17,818 bases of DNA. Origin: Nitriliruptoraceae bacterium (lineage in GTDB: Bacteria > Actinomycetota > Nitriliruptoria > Nitriliruptorales > Nitriliruptoraceae). Below, piece after piece: positions 14,601 to 17,818 of the stretch (position 1 is its first letter; each line of letters opens with the position of its first letter). The translations under genes were made by a program, and so were the position numbers. The DNA lies in NCBI GenBank assembly GCA_007125475.1, contig SLDB01000092.1, positions 1 to 17,818 on the forward strand. Reading direction: 5' to 3'. Below the pieces are notes generated by a model. The model ran no database searches. It was given only the letters and a program-made list of their open reading frames with translations, and was not told the DNA's origin.

Positions 14601-14606
14601 TAGGAT
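14601..14606 (+). promoter_or_regulatory. Putative -10 element of folD
   Basis: TAGGAT (within TCTAGG) 47 bases before the folD GTG, in the 122-base gap after purH. A weak hairpin, GCGGT (14573-14577) with ACCGC (14586-14590), lies just upstream and may mark the end of the purH transcript. Confidence 0.4.
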
Positions 14607-14653
14607 CCGATCCGTCCGGTGACGACGCCGCACCCGCCGACCCGGAGGACACC

Positions 14654-15526
14654 GTGACCGCACGCATCATCGACGGCAAGGCCCTGGCCCAGCAGGTGAG
14701 GGCCCGGATCGCCGACGACGTCGCGCGGCTCGCCGCCGAACACCGGGTCACGCCGGGGTTGGCGGCGGTCCTCGTCGGTGAGGATCCCGCCTCGCAGGTC
14801 TACGTCGGGATGAAGCACCGCGCCACCGAAGCCGCGGGGATGGTCTCGCGGCAGATCCTGCTGGACGCCGACACCTCCCAGGAGGACCTCGAGGCGGTCG
14901 TCGCCGAGCTCAACGCCGACGAGTCGATCGACGGGATCCTCGTGCAGCTCCCCCTCCCCGGGCACCTCGACCCCAACCCGGTGCAGGAGCTCATCGATCC
15001 GTCGAAAGACGTCGATGCGTTGAACCCCTACACGGCCGGGCGGCTCGCGGTCGGGGAGCCGACGTTCCTCTCGGCGACGCCGTACGGGGTGCTCGAGATC
15101 CTGCGGCACGCCGGGGTCGAGCTCGCCGGCGCCCACGTGGTGATCGTTGGACGTTCGAACCTCGTCGGCCGCCCGCTGTCGGTGATCCTGACGCTGAAGG
15201 GGCGCGACGCCACGGTGACGTTGGCCCACTCGCGGACACGGGACCTCGCCGCGGTGTGTCGTCAGGCCGACGTCATCGTCGCCGCCGCCGGACGCGCCGG
15301 GCTGATCACCGCCGAGATGGTCCGCCCCGGTGCCGTGGTGATCGACGTCGGCACCAACCGCACCGAGGACGGCTCACTCACCGGCGACGTCGCGTTCGAC
15401 GAGGTCCGTGAGGTCGCCGGTGCGATCACCCCGGTCCCCGGGGGGGTGGGTCCGATGACCGTCACCATGCTGCTGCAGAACACCCTCGAAGCGGCACGCA
15501 GCCGACGAGGGCTGCCTCGACGCTGA
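14654..15526 (+). CDS. folD: Bifunctional methylenetetrahydrofolate dehydrogenase / methenyltetrahydrofolate cyclohydrolase (FolD)
   Basis: NADP-dependent enzyme that converts 5,10-methylene-THF to 10-formyl-THF, the donor for PurN and PurH. The product has 290 residues. The active-site residues Y50 and K54 (VYVGMKHRA), Q98 (LVQLPLPGHL) and D121 (DPSKDVDALNP) are present. So are the NADP-binding GRSNLVGRPLS (166-176) and the signature TPVPGGVGPMTVTMLL (259-274). Two motifs are unusual: the common DVDGFHP reads DVDALNP, and the common PCTP before the second helix reads SATP (140-143). Neither change removes a known catalytic residue. The start is GTG 14654 with GGAGG (14644-14648, spacing 5). 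It has its own TAGGAT hexamer, separate from purNH. Confidence 0.96.
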   Translation: MTARIIDGKALAQQVRARIADDVARLAAEHRVTPGLAAVLVGEDPASQVYVGMKHRATEAAGMVSRQILLDADTSQEDLEAVVAELNADESIDGILVQLPLPGHLDPNPVQELIDPSKDVDALNPYTAGRLAVGEPTFLSATPYGVLEILRHAGVELAGAHVVIVGRSNLVGRPLSVILTLKGRDATVTLAHSRTRDLAAVCRQADVIVAAAGRAGLITAEMVRPGAVVIDVGTNRTEDGSLTGDVAFDEVREVAGAITPVPGGVGPMTVTMLLQNTLEAARSRRGLPRR

Positions 15527-15533
15527 CGCGAGC

Positions 15534-15551
15534 GCCCCGGCGGCGCGGGGC
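15534..15551 (+). terminator. Short GC hairpin after folD
   Basis: GCCCCG (15534-15539) pairs with CGGGGC (15546-15551) around a 6-base loop, 8 bases after the folD stop. A second small stem, GCCGG/CCGGC, follows at about 15550-15566. Neither has a U-tract. Candidate terminator before the mdh promoter. Confidence 0.35.
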
Positions 15552-15569
15552 CGGCCCGACACCGGCGGC

Positions 15570-15575
15570 TAGGCT
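15570..15575 (+). promoter_or_regulatory. Putative -10 element of mdh-trpS
   Basis: TAGGCT within GCTAGG, 39 bases before the mdh ATG, immediately after the folD hairpins. No clear -35. Confidence 0.4.
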
Positions 15576-15614
15576 CGTGGGGACCACGAATCGCTCGTTG
15601 CGAGGAGCCCGACG

Positions 15615-16604
15615 ATGAGTTCGCCCGTCCGAGTGACGGTCACCGGGGCCGCCGGCCAGATCGGCTACGCCCTGGTGTTCCGGATCGCCTCCGGCCAGAT
15701 GTTCGGCCCCGACACGCCGGTGCAGTTGCGGCTGTTGGAGATCACCCCGGCGCTCGGCGCCCTCGAGGGTGTCGCGATGGAGCTCGACGACTGCGCCTTC
15801 CCGCTGTTGGCCGGGATGGAGCTCACCGACGACGCCGCCGTCGCGTTCGACGGCGCCAACGTCGCGTGCCTGGTCGGGGCGAAGCCACGCGGGCCCGGGA
15901 TGGAGCGGGCCGATCTGCTCAAGGACAACGGCGCGATCTTCACCGGGCAGGGCCGGGCGATCGCGGCGAACGCCGCCGACGACGTCAAGGTCGCGGTGGT
16001 GGGTAACCCCGCGAACACCAACGCCCTCATCGCCGCGGCGAACGCCGACGGCGTCGACCGTGGCCGTTTCACCGCGATGGTCCGCCTCGACGAGAACCGT
16101 GCGAAGACCCAGCTCGCCAAGAAGGCCGGGGTCCCGGTCGCCGAGGTGACCAACCTCGCCGTGTGGGGGAACCACTCGCCCACGATGGTCCCCGACTACG
16201 AGAACGCCCGGGTCTCGTCTCGCCCGCTGACGGAGGTGATCACCGACCGCGACTGGCTCGAGGGGGAGTTCCTCACCACCGTCCAGCAGCGTGGCAAGGC
16301 GGTGATCGACGCCCGTGGTGCCTCCTCGGCGGCCTCGGCCGCGAACGCGCTCATCGACCACGTCGCGACCTGGACCGGAGGACGCCCCACCGCCGAGGGC
16401 GACTGGACCTCGATGGCGGTGCCCTCCGACGGGTCCTACGGCGTCCCGGAGGGGTTGATCTCGGGGTTCCCGGTCACCACCGACGGTGCCGGTGGGTACG
16501 AGATCGTCCAGGGCATCGAGGTGTCGCCGACGGCGCGGCAACGGATCGACGCCAGCATCGCCGAGCTCACCGAGGAGCGCGAGGCTGTCGCGGAGATGCT
16601 GTGA
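15615..16604 (+). CDS. mdh: Malate dehydrogenase (NAD-dependent, LDH/MDH superfamily)
   Basis: TCA-cycle enzyme interconverting malate and oxaloacetate in the cytosol. The 329-residue product has the typical length of the actinobacterial/cytosolic-type group. It shows the Rossmann loop VTVTGAAGQIGYAL (7-20), the cofactor-selecting acidic residue E42 (LLEI), the substrate arginines R92 and R98 in AKPRGPGMERADLL and R162 in RLDENRAKTQLA, and the catalytic pair D159 and H187 (WGNHSPTMVPDY). The start is ATG 15615 with GAGGAG (15602-15607, spacing 7), one of the few ATG starts here. Its stop overlaps trpS by GTGA. Malate dehydrogenases reduce 2-oxoglutarate slowly to L-2-hydroxyglutarate, the substrate of the LhgO encoded in this window. 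Confidence 0.97.
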   Translation: MSSPVRVTVTGAAGQIGYALVFRIASGQMFGPDTPVQLRLLEITPALGALEGVAMELDDCAFPLLAGMELTDDAAVAFDGANVACLVGAKPRGPGMERADLLKDNGAIFTGQGRAIAANAADDVKVAVVGNPANTNALIAAANADGVDRGRFTAMVRLDENRAKTQLAKKAGVPVAEVTNLAVWGNHSPTMVPDYENARVSSRPLTEVITDRDWLEGEFLTTVQQRGKAVIDARGASSAASAANALIDHVATWTGGRPTAEGDWTSMAVPSDGSYGVPEGLISGFPVTTDGAGGYEIVQGIEVSPTARQRIDASIAELTEEREAVAEML

Positions 16605-17599
16605 GGCGGGTGTTCTCCGGCATGCAGCCCTCCGGAGAGCCGCACCTGGGGAACCTGCTGGGTGCCTGGGTGAGCTGGGTATCGCTACAGGACGACGCCG
16701 AGTGCATCTTCTGCGTCGTGGACCTGCACGCGATCACCTCGCCGGCCGAGCACGACCCCGCCACGCTGCGCAGCCGCACCCTTCAGCTCGCCACCGGGAT
16801 GCTCGCCGTCGGGATCGACCCGTCACGTTCCACGCTGTTCGTGCAGTCGCACCTGCACGAACACGCCGAGTGCACCTGGCTGTTCAACTGCGTCGCCGGG
16901 TTCGGTGAGCTGCGGAAGATGCCGCAGTTCCGGGAGAAGTCGGAGGGCCGCGGCGAATCGGTGAGCGCCGGGCTGTTCGACTACCCGGTGCTGCAGGCCG
17001 CCGACATCCTCCTCTACCACGCCGACGAGGTCCCCGTCGGCGAGGACCAGCGGCACCACATCGAGCTCGCCCGCGACATCGGGCAGCGCTTCAACCACCG
17101 CTTCGGTGAGGTGTTCACCCTCCCGAAGGCGGTGCACCCGCCGGCGGGTGCACGGGTGATGGATCTACAGGATCCGACGGTGAAGATGTCGAAGTCGGCG
17201 TCGAGCGAGAAGGGGATCGTCCGCGTCCTCGACGACCCCGATCGGGTGGTGAAGAAGTTCCGCAGCGCCGTCACCGACTCCGACGCGGTGATCCGCCACG
17301 ACCGCGAAGCCAAGCCGGGGGTGTCGAACCTGTTGGAGATCCTCGCGGCGGTGACGGGGCGTGGTGTCGACGACCTCGTCGACGAGTACGCCGGGCAGGG
17401 CTACGGCACGTTCAAGGCCGCGGTCGCCGAGGCCGTCGTCGAGCGGCTCACCCCGATCCGACGACGGTACGACGAGCTCGCCGACGACCCCGGTGAGGTG
17501 ACGCGGATCCTCGCCGATGGTGCCCAGCGGGCACGGGCGATCGCCGCCCCGACGCTGCGGGAGGCCAAGGAGGCCGTGGGCCTCCTCCTCCCGGCGTGA
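16601..17599 (+). CDS. trpS: Tryptophanyl-tRNA synthetase
   Basis: Class I aminoacyl-tRNA synthetase charging tRNA-Trp, cytoplasmic homodimer. The 332-residue product matches the normal bacterial length. The N-terminal RRVFSGMQPSGEPHLGN contains the HIGH-equivalent PHLGN (14-18). Further hallmarks are FDYPVLQAADILLYHADEVP (126-145), GEDQRHHIELARDIGQRFN (147-165) and the KMSKS loop (195-199). The C-terminal helical anticodon-binding part ends in LREAKEAVGLLLPA. The start is GTG 16601, overlapping the mdh stop as GTGA, with GGAGA at 16592-16596 (spacing 4). The overlap implies coupling of trpS translation to mdh, an uncommon pairing of a TCA enzyme with a synthetase. Confidence 0.97.
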   Translation: MRRVFSGMQPSGEPHLGNLLGAWVSWVSLQDDAECIFCVVDLHAITSPAEHDPATLRSRTLQLATGMLAVGIDPSRSTLFVQSHLHEHAECTWLFNCVAGFGELRKMPQFREKSEGRGESVSAGLFDYPVLQAADILLYHADEVPVGEDQRHHIELARDIGQRFNHRFGEVFTLPKAVHPPAGARVMDLQDPTVKMSKSASSEKGIVRVLDDPDRVVKKFRSAVTDSDAVIRHDREAKPGVSNLLEILAAVTGRGVDDLVDEYAGQGYGTFKAAVAEAVVERLTPIRRRYDELADDPGEVTRILADGAQRARAIAAPTLREAKEAVGLLLPA

Positions 17600-17620
17600 G
17601 ACCCGACCCGCCCACCTTTC

Positions 17621-17648
17621 CGCGGCACCGCTGAACCGGGGTGTCGTG
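17621..17648 (+). terminator. Hairpin after trpS
   Basis: CGCGGCACC (17621-17629) pairs with GGTGTCGTG (17640-17648) over 9 positions with two G-U pairs and a 10-base loop, 21 bases after the trpS stop. No U-tract. Likely terminator of mdh-trpS. Confidence 0.4.
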
Positions 17649-17684
17649 GCCGTCGTCGGACACCGTCCGTTCGGGCGCCGGTGC

Positions 17685-17690
17685 TAGGCT
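17685..17690 (+). promoter_or_regulatory. Putative -10 element at the window end
   Basis: TAGGCT within GCTAGG, as before the other units. It suggests that a gene or RNA begins near 17697 and runs out of the window. The region 17600-17818 otherwise holds only the hairpin above and a possible partial frame. Confidence 0.4.
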
Positions 17691-17714
17691 GGCCGCGCCG
17701 CATCAGGCCGGTAG

Positions 17715-17818
17715 GTGGGCGCCCGGTCGGCCCCGGGCCCGGCACCGAACGGCCCGCCGCCCCTCGCAGCATCGCGTGGGGCCCGTCGCCGCCGGCGTCG
17801 CACCGCCGTCGGCTCGCA
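17715..17818 (+). CDS. Possible N-terminus of an unidentified gene (partial)
   Basis: A GTG at 17715, 24 bases after TAGGCT, opens a frame that runs to the window edge. It encodes about 34 residues: a Pro/Ala-rich start (GPAPNGPPPLAA) then an Arg-rich run (RRRRRR). A basic N-terminus of this type often precedes a membrane or signal segment, but none is reached. The upstream GGTAG is a poor ribosome site, and a later start or an untranslated RNA is possible. Confidence 0.25.
   Translation, partial: MGARSAPGPAPNGPPPLAASRGARRRRRRTAVGS

Noticed and set aside
1..17818. CRISPR array, insertion sequence, prophage, restriction or toxin-antitoxin module
   Set aside because: I saw no regularly spaced repeats, terminal inverted repeats, transposase or integrase motifs, or nuclease/methylase genes on either strand. 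All sizeable frames are explained by metabolic, cell-division and translation genes.
17600..17818. Structured RNA gene (RNase P RNA, tmRNA) downstream of trpS
   Set aside because: The region is GC-rich with local palindromes, but I could not match the conserved ends or cores of these RNAs. Only a promoter-like hexamer and a possible partial frame are supported.

Overview
The window comes from a high-GC actinobacterium. Codon third positions are almost all G or C, most genes start with GTG, and the block eno - divIC/ftsB-like - DUF501 - ppx is a conserved actinobacterial gene order (mycobacteria carry the same set around Rv1023-Rv1026). purN-purH with folD and mdh also cluster in Actinomycetota. 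I cannot name the genus. The divergence of several proteins suggests a deep-branching class rather than Streptomyces or Mycobacterium, but that is inference.

Layout. (1) 1-63 is the tail of an unidentified gene. (2) 185-5711, plus strand: enolase, an FtsB/DivIC-like divisome protein, a promoter, an S1-domain RNA-binding protein, DUF501, Ppx/GppA phosphatase, and an unusual fusion of a CoA-pyrophosphatase-type Nudix domain with a degenerate YjeF_N (NAD(P)H-hydrate epimerase-like) domain. (3) 5794-6786, plus strand: an aldo/keto reductase in its own unit. (4) 6810-12209, mostly minus strand: a tRNA with anticodon UAA and an unusually short variable region, an L-2-hydroxyglutarate oxidase (lhgO), and a hydantoinase/oxoprolinase pair (hyuA-hyuB). 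A plus-strand gene for a 72-residue DUF2007-like protein lies between lhgO and hyuB. (5) 12334-17599, plus strand: purN-purH, folD, mdh-trpS. The window ends in a promoter-like region and possibly the start of another gene.

How the genes work together. folD makes the 10-formyl-THF used by both purN and purH. Enolase, malate dehydrogenase and TrpS are general housekeeping genes. Four gene pairs overlap by the tetranucleotide GTGA, which suggests translational coupling. Most inferred transcription units start behind a TAGNNT hexamer, usually inside CTAG, 24-64 bases before the start codon. The same hexamer lies 9 bases upstream of the tRNA.

I found no CRISPR array, transposon, integrase, toxin-antitoxin pair or recognisable defence system. 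The points most worth a second look are the Nudix-YjeF_N fusion with its altered epimerase motifs, the UAA tRNA with a class-I-size variable region, and the clustering of several enzymes linked to metabolite damage and repair.
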